The notes: a model not told the origin generated them from the letters alone. Counted from the stretch's first letter, positions 12,360 to 26,200 are shown. The stretch is DNA of 64,000 nt from Phocoena phocoena (GCF_963924675.1 NC_089220.1:118746697-118810696); one strand, 5' to 3'. Program-made: numbers and translations.

Positions 12360-15300
12360 ACTTTTATTCTAGGACTCCAGTTGCACATATTTTAGATATC
12401 TTTATATTCTTCTGTAGGTTACTTAAGTTCTATTCATTCTTTTTCATGTTTTTTTTCCCCTCTGTTCTTCAGATTGAATAATTTTATTGGTCTGTCTTCA
12501 AGGTTACTGACTCTTTTATAATTTCTAATATACTATTAAACCCATCTAGGAAATTTCTGATTTTGTATTTATTAGTTCTAAATTTTCATTTGGTTCTTTT
12601 TATAGTTTCATTTCTCTGCTGAGATTTCTTATCTGTGCAGTCATTACAGGTATCTTCCTTTACATCCTTGACCATACTTGTAATAGCTGCTTTTAAATCC
12701 TTGTGTACTAATTCCAAGTTCTGGGTTATTTCAGGATTGATGTCCTTTGATTGTATTTTCACACTTTCTTGTTTCATTATGTGTGTAGTACAATGGTTCT
12801 CAATTTTTTTGTCTTAGGGCTCCTTTTAAAATTTATTTAGGGCTCTCAGAGCTTTTGTTTATTTGGGTTATATCTATTGATATTTCTTATATTAGAAATT
12901 CAAACTGAGAAAATTTTTAAATATTTATTCTTTTGAAAATAACAACAGTAAAGCCATTTCTTTTCATATAAATAACATTTTAGTGAAAATAACTGTCTTC
13001 CAAAACAAATTTAATGAAAATAATGGTATTTTTTGACTTGATATCTGGCTTAGTAGAAAACTGCTAGATTCTCGTTTCAGCTAATTGTGTGTTGTTTTAT
13101 ATTGGTTTGATTGAAGTATATGAAGAAAATCCAGCATCACACAGATATATAGAAAGAAAGGAGTATTTTAATAGCCTTTTCATAAAATTGTAGATATTCT
13201 TCTTTTACACTACATCAGAACTTGACAAGGAGTAAATTCTTAAAGGGTATTGGCAGTATGGAATCTGAAACATATCAATGAACTTTTCGTACCCTTACAT
13301 TAAAATCTGTTGGTCTGTATTGTACTTCGAATGGATCTTTCACTATCCTGTAACATTTAGAAAATAACCTTTAGTGAGTTTTGTAGATCTTTCAAATGTT
13401 GACACATTTTATCAATATCAAAACATTACCTTCATCAGTATCACCACTCATCTCCTTAGGAGTCTTTACAGTTCATATTCATGGATACAAGTTTTTAAAA
13501 AATTCTAATTATCAACTTAATTCACACATTTTGTCCATGGCAACAAAAACTTTGTTTTCTAGGAATTGATAAGCTCACCTCATTCATTTTCAATAAAATG
13601 TCTGCCAAAACTCCAAATATCTATCAGTTGTTCTTTGAAGTGGAAATGGTGATCCATGAAAATGTGGGTGGTTTACTCAAACCATCACACGAGCCATTTT
13701 CCTCAAGACAATCATTGTGCTTTTGTATGCAATGGAAGTACTTTGCATACTTCGTGATTTGTCACACAGAATACTAAAAAGATGTGTACTCAAAGGTCAA
13801 GATTTAATAAAACTAATAATTTTTACTACTTCATCAAGGGCATTGTTAAGTGAAACCAGGTTTGCTTTTTCTTTTTTTTTTAAACTGTATGTGGCCATGA
13901 AGAATGCAGTGACAACTAGTACAGTTTGGTGCAACTGTCTTGCATAAGGCTAAGGCAGCAGTTTTACCCTCTGTTATTTTTACATCATCAGTGCAAAAGT
14001 CAATACAGATTTTCTAGGATAAACCATGAGATCCAAAAATGTTACTTAATACTTTGAGTTTTTCAGTACCACTTTTGTTTGTTGCCAAGCATTCACATAA
14101 AGGAATTCTTCAGTATTTAGTTGTTATTGATACTGGACAAATACAATTAAAACACAAAACCCAACTATATAGATTTGTCTGTTTGTTAGGCAAAAGTACA
14201 ATTTTGCAGATGATTTATTAACTTAATATTCATGTTTACAGTTAAATCTTTTATTCAGCAAGTTCCTGTATCATTGGAATGTGGCAGTGCCATAGTTTCT
14301 TTCACTGATTTTTCATCTAGCAGGCATTTAGCAAGGTCACCTTTATTAGTCTTTTAGCAACTGTGCTTGTCTAGCCAATGAAATATGATAACCCATATGA
14401 TGCTTCAGTGACTTTTTCCTTCCTGGTTTGAAAAGCTAAACAGTTTTTTACTTTTAAACTCATCACATCTGTGTTAAAAATAAAACATTCAATTAATTTT
14501 TCTCTAAATGGAATTATTTTCAAAATGGCCATCATTTCTGTTGCAAAAGACACAGTAACATAAATTATTAACATCTCTGAAGCCAAGAGAAAGATAACTT
14601 TCATCATATTTTCACTTATTTTTAATTTTACACAATATTTTTTAGAATACATTCCTCTTTTCCATAAGTTAGAGATCTCTGGTATCAGTTTCATCTTTAT
14701 CAGCATCTTTTGACGTAGATGTTGGAGCTGTGGGTTGGGAAAGTGAGTCTTCTGTATTTTAGTATAAATATTAGCAAAATCTAAAATTATAGTTTTAGAA
14801 AATTTTAAAATATGTAAAAATTTACAAAACATTTTTTATTGCCATATAAGGTAACAAAATGTACTTCTTGTGTTTCCTTGTAGGCACAGGGAAATCTTTG
14901 GGATTCCAAATATCAATTTATTGGATGATAATGAGGTTATAGAAATTACAACTATAAGAGCACAAGCTACTGTACTGAGAAAATACTGAGTTAATCTCTC
15001 TAAACATACATATTTATACTTAAAACCTACTGCTTTAAACATTTTTAGGTAACACAGAAATACAGATGCATACCTTCTGGTAGTTATCAGAGAGATGATT
15101 TCCTCAAACAGTCATGTAACCACTGGAGAACTGCATTGTAGCATTGTGATAGAATGAGAGAGAAAAGGACAAATAACATTTTAGTATTACTATGAAAATA
15201 CTTTTGACCTTGCAGACCCCTGAAAGGGTCTTGGGGCTTACAGGAATATGCAGGTCACATTTTAAGAATCACTGGCCTAGTACTTTGGGATCATATTATG

Positions 15301-15900
15301 CACATTGAATAATATGTTTAGAGATTATGGATTCTGTTATATCTCTATTGAGAATATTCGTTTTTGTTTTCACAGGCAATTAATTTGACTGCACTCAAAC
15401 CTCAAATCCTCTTCTCTTTTGGCCTAGCCAGCTGGCTTAGAGGCTACCTGACACATGTCCAGTGTGTGTCCGGGGGTGGTCAGCCAGAGTTTTGAGCAGA
15501 ATATGTATGCAGAGTTTGTGGTTGTCCCTCTGGAATATTTTCCTCACCTTCCAGCTAATGTTGCAGCTATAAATACTGTCTTGTTTGTTCCCTCCACTAA
15601 TAAGACTGCAGGTTTCTATCTAAAGTGGCTGCTTTCTGAGGGGCTTTTATTCCCCTTGTGGGAGATCTGCATATGTCCCAAGGGAAGAAGTAGAGGTGTA
15701 CAGTGGGCTGTTTTCATTGTGCTTCCCTCCCCAACAGAATTCTGGCTTCTCAAGTGTCCACTATCTTGGTTGATCTCCAACGTATTTAAACAGTTGCTGC
15801 CTTTATTTTCACCAGGTTTCACAGTTTTTCTCTGCAAGAGGGGGGTTAGTCTGATACAAACTATTCTCAGGGCCATAAGCAGGAGTCCTGAGGCTTAGAA
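12360..15900 (-). mobile_element. Old L1, antisense, ORF1 region, split by a hAT transposon
   Basis: 12360-12782 and 15283 to about 15900 read as one reversed old L1 ORF1/5' region. The left part has TTCATTTGGTTCTTTTTATAG and CATCCTTGACCATACTTGTAATAGCTGC. The right part has GGATTCTGTTATATCTCTATTG and TTCACAGGCAATTAATTTGAC. The two halves join across the hAT insertion. Frames are broken. Confidence 0.6.
12791..15274. mobile_element. Complete but decayed hAT DNA transposon, ~2.48 kb
   Basis: The left end CAATGGTTCTCAA and right end TTAAGAATCACTG form terminal inverted repeats of the hAT-Charlie type (CAGTGGTTCTCAA). Flanking 8-mers GTGTAGTA (12783-12790) and GCCTAGTA (15275-15282) agree at six of eight positions, as expected for an old 8-bp hAT duplication. 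The interior is AT-rich with frames broken by stops. The longest is a 153-codon minus-strand frame at 14371-14832, in which I recognise no transposase motif. The length suits a transposase-bearing element and exceeds a MITE. Confidence 0.7.
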
Positions 15901-16669
15901 TTGAGCACATTACTTCATGTGTGCTCTGACTAGTACAGAGTTGGATTATTATCTTCCTGAATAATATTTTAATTAGTGCTACTTAATATTGCATTAGATT
16001 CTTGGCAGCCAGATCCTACTGTTGGCATTTGAAGACATCCAAAATCTCTCTTCTCCTTCCTCCATATTTTATTGTCTGCTGTTAAAACCGTGTCTAGTAA
16101 TAATGCAATGTTTAGTAATAATGCAATATTTCTTAGTGTTTAAAGCTGAACAGAGTACTTTCAGTTATCTTTATTAAATTTGGGTCTGTGTTGTCCTACC
16201 ACCAAAACCTCCTGAATCTTTTAAAGCTTGATTTTTTTCATTCATATTCCTTTTAACTTTATATTATTTGAAGATCCTATGTTGTATTTTGTTGCCATTT
16301 TGTTACAGCTGTGGAAAGCATCATCATAGTTCTCTCTGATGATGAATAGTAAGAAGTTCCTTATTTCACATAAGGGGACACTTAAAGGCAAATTTTGTTA
16401 TTTCACAAAATAATTTTACTTTTATTATCAATTTTTTAAGAAAATATCTGATACCTCAGAGATTCTATGAATTTAGTTATACTTTTAAATACATTTTTAT
16501 ATTATCATTCATAGTAGTTGACACGTACATATGGAAGATTACTGAACATTTATTTATATGGAACAATCTGGTATGTTTATGGATTCATGCTCCATGCAAG
16601 AATTCAGACCCAGTTATGGGGATCCACTAGTCTGTAGCTTACTGTTGCAACAAAGACTTCTATTCCTTT
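15901..16669. other. Unassigned intronic sequence
   Basis: AT-rich, with no confident repeat or gene assignment. It could be the 5' part of the adjoining old L1. Confidence 0.4.
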
Positions 16670-19600
16670 CTTTTTTTAATTAACTTTTTATTTGGAAATA
16701 ATTTCAAACTTATAAAAATTTGAAAATCAAAAATAATACAGTGTATGTGTACACATATGTACACAGTTTTTTTCTGAACTATTTGACAGTAAGATCATGA
16801 CCTGTGAATACTTCAGTGTGTATTTCCAAAGAGTAGAAATAGTCTCTTACACAAATGAATATGAAAACAACCATAGAAAATCTATGGAATGCAGCAAAAG
16901 CAGTTGTTAGAGGGAAGTTCATAGTGATACAGGCCTGCCTCAAAAAACCAAGAAAAATCTCAAGTAAACAACCTAACCTACCACCTAAAGGAATTAGAAA
17001 AAGAAGTACAAACAAAACCTAAAATTGGCAGAAGGAAGCAAAGAATTAAGATCAGGGAGGAAATAAATAAAATAGAGATTTAAAAAATGATAGGAAAAAA
17101 TCAACAAAACCAAGAGCTCGTTCTTTGAAAGGGTGAACAAAATTGACAAACCTCTGTCCAGGCTCACCAAGAAGAAAAGAGAGAGATCCCAAATAAACAA
17201 AATAAGAAATGAAAAAGGAGAAATCTCAGCCAATACCACAGAAGTACAAAAAACTGTAGGAGAATACTATGAACAATTATGTACCAAGAAATTTGACAAC
17301 CTAGAAGAAGTGGACAACTTTCTAGAAACATACAGCCCACCCAAAATTGAATCAAAAATAAATAGATAATTTGAACAGACCAATCACTAGAAATGAAATA
17401 GAATCTGTAATAAAAAAAAAACTTCCTACAAACAAAAGTCCAGGACCAGATGGCTTCACAGGCACATTCTACCAAACATACAAAGAAGAACTTACACTGA
17501 TTCTTCTCAAACTCTTCCAAAAGATTGAAAAGGAGGGAACACTCCCAAAGACATTGTATGAAGCCACCATCACTCTGATACCAAAACCAAAGACACCACC
17601 AAGAAAGAAAATTACAGGCCATATCTTTGAAGAATATAGATGAAAAATTTCTCAACAAAATATTAGCAAACTGAATCCAACAACATATAAAGAAGATCAT
17701 ATACCGCAACCAAGTGGATTCATCCCAGGTTCACAAGGATGGTTCAAGATATGCAAGTCAATGTAATATACCACATTAACAAAAGAAAAGTAAAAAGCCA
17801 CATGATTATCTCAGTAGATGCAGAAAAAGCATTTGACAAAATTCAACATCCATTCATGATAAAAACTGTTACCAAAGTGGGAATAGAGGGAACATATCTC
17901 AACATAATAAATGCCATTTATGACAAACCCACAGCCAGTATAATACTCAAGGGTGAAAAGTTGAATGCCTTCCCACTAAAATCTGGAACAGGACAGGGAT
18001 GCCCACTCTCACCACTTCTCTTCAACATAATAGTGGAAGTCTTAGCCATAGCAGTCAGACAAGAAAAAGAAATAAAAGGTATCCAAATTGGAAGGGAAGA
18101 GCTAATATTGTCACTATATGCAGATGACATACTGTATATAGAAAACCCTAAGGACTCTACACAAAAACTATTAGATCTAATAAATGAATTCAGCAAAGTA
18201 GCAGGATACAAGATTAACATTCAGAAGTTGGTTGCATTCCTTTACACTAACAATGAAATACTAGGAAGGGAATGTAAAAAATATATATACCTTTTAAAAT
18301 TGCACCTGAAAAAATAAAATACCTAGGAATAACCTGATCAAGGAGGTGAAAGACTTATATGCTGAGGACTATAAAACATTAATAGAGGAAATAAAAGAGT
18401 ATTCAAAGAAATGGAAAGATACCACATGCTCTTGGATTGGAAGAATTAATATTGTTAAAATGGCAATACTACCCACAGCAATCTACAGATTTAATGTGAT
18501 CCCTATCAAATTACCCATGACATTTTTCACAGAACTAGAACAAATAATTCAAAATTTTGCATGGAACCATAAAAGACCCAGAATTTCTAGAGCAATCCTG
18601 AGGAAGAAAAACAAAGCAGGAGGCATAACTCTCCCAGACTTCAGACAGTACTACAAAGCTACAGAAATCAAAACGGGCATACGGATCAATGGAACAGAAT
18701 AGAAAGCCCAGAAATAAACTCACACACCTACGGTCAATTAATCTTCAACAAAGGAGGCAAGAATATAAAATGGGAAAAAAACAGCCTCTTCAGCAAATTG
18801 GTGCTGGAAAAGAACAGCTGCATGTAAATCAATGAAGTTAGAACAGCCTCACACCATGCACAGAAATAAACTCAAAATGGCTTAAAGACAAACGTAAAAC
18901 ATGACACCATAAAACTCCTAGAAGAAAGCATAGGCAAAACATTCTCTAACATAAATCATACCAAAGTTTTCTTAGGTCCATCTCCCAAGGCAATAGAAAT
19001 AAAAACAAAAACAAAGGGCACCTAATCAAACTTACAAGCTTTTACACAGCAAAGGAAACCATAAAAAACAAAAAAGCCCCAAAAGGCAACCCTCAGAATG
19101 GGAGAAAATATTTGCAAATTAAGCAAATATTAAGCCCAAAAGGGCTTAATCTCCAAAATATACAAAGAGCTCATACAACTCCATAACAAAAAACCAAACA
19201 ACCCAATTGAAAATGGGCAGAAGACCTTAATAGACGTTTTTCCAAAGAAGACTTACAGATGACCAGTAGGCACATGAAAAGATGCTCAACATCACTGATT
19301 AATAGAGAAATGCAAATCAAAACTACAGTGAGGTACCACCTTACACCGGTCAGAATGGCCATCATTAAAAAGTCTATAAATAACAAATGCTGGAGAGGGT
19401 GTGCAGAAAAGGGAACCTTCCTACACTGTTGGTGGGAATGTTAGTTGGTACAGCCACTATGGAGAACAGTTTGGGGGTTCCTCAGGAAACTAAAAATAGA
19501 ATTACCATATAATTCAGCAATCCCATTCCTGGGAATATACCCAGACAAAACTATTATTTGAAAAGATACATCCACCCGTATGTTCATAGCAGCACTGTTC

Positions 19601-20420
19601 ACAATAGCCAAAACATGGAAACAACTAAATGTCCATTGACAGATGAATGGATAAAGAAGATGTGGTACATATATACAATGGACTACTGCTCAGCCATAAA
19701 AAAGAATGAAATGCCATTTGCAGCAACATGGATGCAATTAGAGATTATCATACTAAGTGAAGTAAGTCAGAATGAGAAAGACAAACACCATATATTACTT
19801 ATATGTGGAATCAAAAATGTGGCACAAATGAACCTATCTGCAAAATAGAAATAGACTCATAGACATAGAGAACAGACTTGTGGTTGCCAAGGGGAAGTGG
19901 GGGAGGGAGAGGGATGGACTGGGAGTTTCAGGTTGGTAGATGCAAACAATTACATTTAGAATAGCTAAACAACAAGGTCCTAATGTATAGCACAGGGAAC
20001 TATACTCAAAATCCTGTGATAAACCATAATGGAAAAAATATTTTAATAAATGTGTACATGTGTATAACTGAGTTACTTTGCTGTATAGCAGAGATTGGCA
20101 CAGCATTGTAAATCAACATACTTCAATAAAAGAAAAAAAAAGAAATAGTCTCTTACATAGCCAAAGTACAGTTTACATTCCATATCTGGATTTTGTCAGT
20201 TGATATTCCAATTCCAGTTTTCCATATTCTAATGGAATATTCCTATTTTATTAGCCTGTTGATGTTCATGATAATATATTTCCCCTCTCAGTACAGCATC
20301 TAGTTTAGGGCCAAGTATTGCATTTAGTTGTCATATCTCTTTAGTCTTTGGTTGTGTTAAGGGGTGGTTCTCAGTTCTTATTTAACCTTATCTTAGGCAG
20401 GTCCTCTGCACCTGGGCCTC
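16670..20420 (-). mobile_element. Old L1 3' UTR fragment, antisense, split by a sense L1
   Basis: 16670-16834 and 20158 to about 20420 form one reversed old L1 3' UTR. The left part ends with ACTTCAGTGTGTATTTCCAAAG. The right part continues CATAGCCAAAGTACAG, then TGCATTTAGTTGTCATATCTC. The interruption is exactly the L1 at 16852-20140. Confidence 0.7.
16852..20140 (+). mobile_element. 5'-truncated L1, sense to ETFA, with 17-bp target-site duplications
   Basis: A perfect 17-bp duplication AGAAATAGTCTCTTACA lies at 16835-16851 and 20141-20157. The element starts within ORF2, after the endonuclease domain, and ends with AATAAA (20125-20130) and an A-run. ORF2 is broken into frames, but the reverse transcriptase is readable: [15 protein letters not shown] near 17814-17860, [12 protein letters not shown] near 17990-18030, and a YADD box near 18114-18128. 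Met after the second Asp has been lost. The C-terminus [16 protein letters not shown] is also present. It is the largest L1 in the window in the same orientation as ETFA. Confidence 0.92.
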
Positions 20421-21609
20421 AGAGATAGGGATTTCTTAGTGTTCCTGCTCTGACTTTCCACTCCCATACCTGTCACAGCCAAACTCTGCCTTGTATCTCT
20501 TGGGGTGAGGTGGGGGGGTGGCTAGATAGCAATTTGAGTGGTCTTGAGAAAATTCAGGTGGAGGGTAAACAAAGGTTGGAGATATGTGTTGAAACTAGGA
20601 GAGAGATTTTAAAGAAAATAAATTCTGTATGTCCTTGTCCATTTGTTAGACCCGGGCTGCCAATTTGGCACTAGGTTTTCTAGAAGCCAGTTCATATTGG
20701 GAAACAAGATCAGTGTCTTCATTTACATTGTCCCTAAGGTAAAAACAAGCTAATTGCACATGGGAAGCATAATTTGGCCTGGTATCAAGATCAGAGAAAT
20801 ACATTTATCCCTTGAGCCCTTATACAGAGGACACTATTGACTAACATCCTCAACAATATCTTTATTATAAATAGGACAGTGGTTTCATAGGGCAGGTTTT
20901 TTTTTAAAAAATAGTATTTTTCGGTGTCAGCCAATTGCCTCATATTTAAGTGTGCTACTGTAAGGAGTCAAAATTATTTGCTTTTGGGCCTGTAGGTCTG
21001 GCTAGGATAAAATTTCATAGTGGTTTCGTTGTAGAGCCCTTCTTCATATGAAATCTTATCAGAAAGCTCCATACATAACATAAGAAAAAGTGGGATTGAA
21101 TTGGGGCCATGTATCTGGAGTGCTACTAACTCAGCTCCCTCCCTTTCTCAGTATTCTGAGAGATTTCCTATGGCACCTTTGCAGAGTGATTAGAGCCCTG
21201 AGCACGTTTTGAAAATCACTTGTCCAGAAAAAATTGGTGGATTGTATAGCCTCAGACAGTTTTCCACAAGTATATCTGCCTGAACTGAATTTTGATTTGT
21301 TAGTATATATCAACTACATTATTTTATATTGTACCAATTTTTTAAACCCCTTATTTAATATCATTTCCCTTATTCTTGGACATTGACCTTTCCTTCTGCT
21401 TCACAAGTCAACTTATTGTCCTCTCTATGAAAGCAAAAAACAATACAAAACAAAAACCAAGGTTACCTATATGTATCAGAGAAAGAGGTGGCCCTTTTCT
21501 TATTTAATACTAATATGTCTACCTGTCGTTGGATCCCATCACTTCTTACCTCCTTTGAGATGGTATTTCATTAATTACCCCCATACTTTGGGTCCAGGGC
21601 ACCTCTCTA
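20421..21609. other. Intronic sequence without a recognised element
   Basis: Contains a short G-run near 20509-20519. No exon or confident repeat family was seen. Confidence 0.5.
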
Positions 21610-21622
21610 CTGGCTGCTATTT

Positions 21623-21949
21623 ATTTATTTATTTTAGTTTTATTTATTTGGCTGCCTTTGGGTCTTCATTGCTGCATGCGGACTTTGTCTAGTTGTGGCT
21701 AGCAGGGGCTACTCTAAGTTGTGGTGCGCGGGCTTCTCATTGCAGTGGCTTCTCTTGTTGCAGAGCACGGGCTCTAGGCACACAGGCTTCAGTAGTTGTG
21801 GCTTGCAGGTTATAGAGCGCAGGCTCAGGAGTTGTGGCGCACAGGCTTAGTTGCTCCGTGGCATGTGAGATCTTCCCAGACCAGGGATCGAACCCGTGTC
21901 CCCTGCATTGGCAGGCAGATTGTTAACCACTGCGTCACCAGGGAAGTCC
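21623..21949 (-). mobile_element. CHR-type SINE, long form, antisense
   Basis: Exact 13-bp duplications CTGGCTGCTATTT lie at 21610-21622 and 21950-21962. Read on the minus strand it starts GGGACTTCCCTGGTGACGCA and ends in an AT-rich tail. This ~300-bp variant carries an extended region with several copies of an ACAACTACTGA-like phrase. Confidence 0.93.
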
Positions 21950-21962
21950 CTGGCTGCTATTT

Positions 21963-22559
21963 TATAACCTTAAAAAAAGAAAATTATTCATCTACCCACC
22001 CAGCAGCTCTTTTTCCCTGCTAGCTACCACCCTGTTTATCTCTCTTGCTAGGCTAAGCTTGAAAAATTAGCTTATGTTTACTAAATTCACTTTGTTTCCC
22101 ATTCTTTTCTTTTTATTTAAAAAATATATATGTAAATATATATTTATATATAAAATAATACAGTAAACACCTACGTTTTTACCACCAAATTTAAAAAGCA
22201 GTATTACAATTGAAAACCCCTGTAACTCTTTGTTCAATGCATATCCTTCCCTCCTCTCAAACGTAACCATTACCCTAAATTTGATGATTATTTTTTCAAT
22301 GCATTTCATTTTTACTTTTACTGTCTATCGACAGATCCCTAAACAGTATATAGCTGAACTTTTCAACTTGAGTGCCGTGGATGATTTACAAGTTTGCCAA
22401 GATGTTGATCCTCTCAGTCTTTGGAAGAGTAAATATTATGACTAGCCTTGTTCATTTAGCCTAGTGTACCATACAAATATTACTATATTCTGTGTGCCAT
22501 GATATAAATAAGTTGGGAAGCACTGATACATACTACTGTTTTGTATATTTTTAAAACTT
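21963..22559. other. AT-rich intronic sequence
   Basis: Includes a (TA)-rich patch around 22118-22155. No gene; repeat origin is uncertain. Confidence 0.5.
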
Positions 22560-23016
22560 TATGTTAATAATAACATGCTGTTTTTTTGTTAACATCCATC
22601 ACCATATATCGTTATAGAATTTTTTTTCTTCTGATGAGTACTTTTAGGATTTACTCTTGTAGCAACTTTCAAATGTGCAGTACAATATCATTAACTATAG
22701 TCACCATGCTGTGCATTACATCTCCATGACTCATTTATTTTATAACTGGAAGTTGGTGCCTTTTTGACTCCCTTCGCTCATTTTGCCCACCCTCTGACCC
22801 TTCCTCCCGACCCACAGCAACCACCAATCTGTTCTCCATATCAATGAGCTTAGAGTTGGTTTGTTTGTTTTTTTAGATTCCACATTAAGTGAGATCATAT
22901 GGTGTTTGTCTTTCTCTTATTTCATTTATCATAATGCCCTCAAGGTGGCAAGATTTCATTCTTTTTTATGGCAGAATAGTATTCCATTGTATATATATAC
23001 ACACCATATTTTCTTT

Positions 23017-23237
23017 TTCTTTTTCTTTTTTTTTTTTTTTCCTGCGGTACGCGGGCCTCTCACTGTTGTGGCCTCTCCCGTTGCGGAGCACAGGCTCCGG
23101 ATGTGCAGGCTCAGCGGCCATGGCTCACGGGCCCAGCCACTCCGCGGCATGTGGGATCTTCCTGGACCAGGGCACGAACCTGTGTCCCCTGCATTAGCAG
23201 GCGGACTCTCAACCACTGGGCCACCAGGGAAGCCCCG
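23017..23237 (-). mobile_element. CHR-type SINE, antisense
   Basis: 15-bp duplications CACCATATTTTCTTT lie at 23002-23016 and 23238-23252. A poly-T tract precedes TGCGGTACGCGGGCCTCTCA. The minus-strand 5' end is GGGGCTTCCCTGGTGGCCCA. It is inserted in L1 ORF2. Confidence 0.95.
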
Positions 23238-26200
23238 CACCATATTTTCTTTATCCATTTATCCATTGGTGGATACTTAGGTTGTTGCCATATCTTGGCT
23301 GTTGTAAATAATGCTGCAATAAATATCTTTTCAAGTTAGTGTTTTTGTGTTCTTTGAATAAAAATCCAAAAGTGGAATTGCTGGATCATATGGTAGTTCT
23401 CTTTTTAATTTTGTTCTCCATAGTGGCTGTGCCAATTTACATTCCTATCAACAGTGCACAAGGGCTCCGTTTTCTCCACACGCTAGCCAGCTGTCGTCTC
23501 TTGGGTTTTTGTTTGTTTTGTTTTGTTTTTCATAGCAGCCATTTCTAACAGTGTGAGGTGCTATCTCATTGTGATTTTGATTTGCAGTTCTCTGATGATT
23601 AGCAACATTAAGTATCTTTTCATGTACCTGTTGGCCATCTTCTGTGTGGCTTCCTTGGGAAGAATGTCTGTTCATAACCTCAGCCCATTTTTTAAATTGG
23701 ATTCTGTTTTGTTTATTCTTTGCTATTGAGGTGTGTGAGGTGTTTACATGTTTTGGATATTAACTCCTTATTGGATATATGATTTGCACATATTTTCTTC
23801 CATTCAGTACGTAGCCTTTTCATTTTGTTGATGGTTTCCTTTGCTGCTCAGAAGCCTTTTAGGTTGATATAGCCCAACTTGTTTATTTTTGCTTTGATTG
23901 CCTTTGGTGTGAAATCCAAAATACCATCACCAAGACTAATGTCAAGGAGCTTACCACCTACGTTTTCTAAGCGTTTTATGGTTTCAGGTCTTATTCGAGT
24001 CCTTAATCCATTTTGATTTGATTTTTGTGTATGGTTTAAGATAGTGGTCCAGTTTCATTCTTTTGCCTGTGGCTGTCCAGTCTTCCCAGCACCATTTATT
24101 GAAGAGATTGTCCTTTCCCCATTGTACATTCTTGGCTCCTTTGTCATAAATTAATTGACCATATGTGAATGGGTTTATTTCTGGGTTCTCTGTTCTATTC
24201 CATTGATCTATATGTCTGTTTTATGTCAGTACCATACTGTTTTGATTACTATAGCTTTGTAATATAGTTTTAAATTATATTACAAATTTCTGATATGGTA
24301 CCTCCAGCTTTTTTATTCTTTTTCAAGATTACTTTAGCTATTCAAGGTATATTTTGGTTCCATACACATTTTAGGATTGTTCTAATTCTGTGAAAAATGC
24401 CATTGGAATTTTCATAGGGATTGCATTTAATCTGTACACTGCTTTGGGTAGTATGGATGTTTTAACAATATTAATTCTTCTAATCCATGAGCACAGAATA
24501 TCTTTCCATTTATTTGTGTCTTCTTTAATTTCTTTCATCAGGGTCATAGTTTTTAGTATACAGGTCTTTCACCTCCTTAGTTAAATGTATTCCCAGTTAT
24601 TTTATTCTTTTTGATGCAGTTGTAAATAGGACAGTTTTCTTAATTTTTCTTTCTGATAGTTTGTTGTTAGTGTGTAGAAACACAACAGATTTCTATATAT
24701 TGATTTTGTGTCTTCCAAGTTAATTCATTTATTAGTGCTAACAGTTTTTTGGTGGAGTCTTTAGGGTTTTCTCTTTTTAATTTTCAGACATTATTTTATT
24801 TTTATTTTTTAACATCTTTATTGGATTATAATTACTTTAACGTGTTATGTTAGTTTCTGCTGTATAACAAAGTGAATCAGCAATAGGTCTACATATATCC
24901 CCATATCCCATCCCTCTTGCGCCTCCCTCCCACCCTCCTTATCCAACACCCATAGGTGGTCACAAAACACCAAGCTGATCTCCCTGTGCTGTGTGGCTGC
25001 TTTCCACTAGCTATCTGTTTTATATTAGGTAGTGTATATATGTCAGTGCTACTCTCTCACTTCGTCCCAGCTTACCCTTACCCTTCCCTGTCTCCTCAAG
25101 TCCATTCTCTACGTCTGTGTCTTTATTCCTGACCTGCCCTTCGTTCATCAGAATCTTTTTTTTTTTTTTAGATTCCATATATACGTGTTAGCATACAGTA
25201 TTTGTTTTTCTCTTTCTCACTTACTTCACTCTGTATGACAGACTCTAGATTCATCCATCTCACTACAAATAACTCAAATTTGTTTCTTTTTATGGCTGAG
25301 TAACATTCCATTATATATGTGCCACATCTTTGTTATTCATCTGTCAGTGGACACTTAGGTTGCTTCCATGTCCTGGCTATTGTAAATAGAGCTGCAATGA
25401 TCATTGTGGTACATGACTCTTTTTGAATTATCGTTTTCTCAGGGTATATGCCCAGTAGTGGGATTGCTGGCTTGTATGGTAGTTCTGCTTTAGTTTTGCA
25501 AGGAACCTGCATACTGTTCTCCATAGAGCTGTATCAATTTACATTCCCACCAACAGTGGAAGAGGGTTCCCTTTTCTCCACACCCTCTCCAGCTTTTATG
25601 TTTGTAGACTTTTTGATGATGGCCATTCTGACCTGTATGAGGTGATACCTCATTGAAGTTTTGATTTGCATTTCTCTAATGATTAGTGATGTTGAGCATC
25701 TTTTAATGTGTTTGTTGACAATCTGTATATCTTCTTTGGAGAACTATCTATTTAGGTCTGCCCATTTTTGGATTGGGTTGTTTGTTTTTTTGATATTGAG
25801 CTGCATGAGCTGCTTGTATATTTTGGAGATTAATCCTTTGTCAGTTGCTTTGTTTGCACATATTTTCTCCCATCCCGAGGACTGTCTTTTCTTCTTGTTT
25901 ATGGTTTCCTTTGCTGTGCAAAAAGCTTTTAAGTTTCATTAGGTCCCATTTGTTTATTTTTGTTTCCATTTCCATTTCTCTAGGAGGTGGGTCAAAAAGG
26001 ATCTTGCTGTGATATATGTCATAGAGTGTTCTGCCTGTGTTTTCCTCTATGAGCTTTATACTGTCTGGCCTTACATTTAGGTCTTTAATCCGTTTTGAGT
26101 TTATTTTGGTGTGTCGTTTTAGGAAGTGTTCTAATTTCATTCTTTTACATGTAGCTGTCCAGTTTTCCCAGCACCACTTATCGAAGAGGCTGTCTTTTCT

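Noticed and set aside
14371..14832. 153-codon minus-strand frame as an intact domesticated transposase
   Set aside because: It lies inside the hAT element but shows no hAT dimerisation or catalytic motif that I recognise and is flanked by stops; likely a remnant or chance frame.
15455..15898. 147-codon plus-strand frame
   Set aside because: Falls in an old reversed L1 ORF1/5' region, has no recognisable domain and no splice or promoter context; treated as chance.
17164..17709. 181-codon minus-strand open frame
   Set aside because: Antisense shadow of L1 ORF2 RT sequence; it is hydrophobic and aromatic-rich only because the opposite strand is A-rich.
22861..23339. Overlapping open frames of 75-140 codons on both strands around the SINEs (likewise near 2240-2600, 34520-34890 and 40850-41150)
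   Set aside because: All lie in SINE sequence with low stop density because of high GC; the same peptide text recurs at each SINE copy, so they are not genes.
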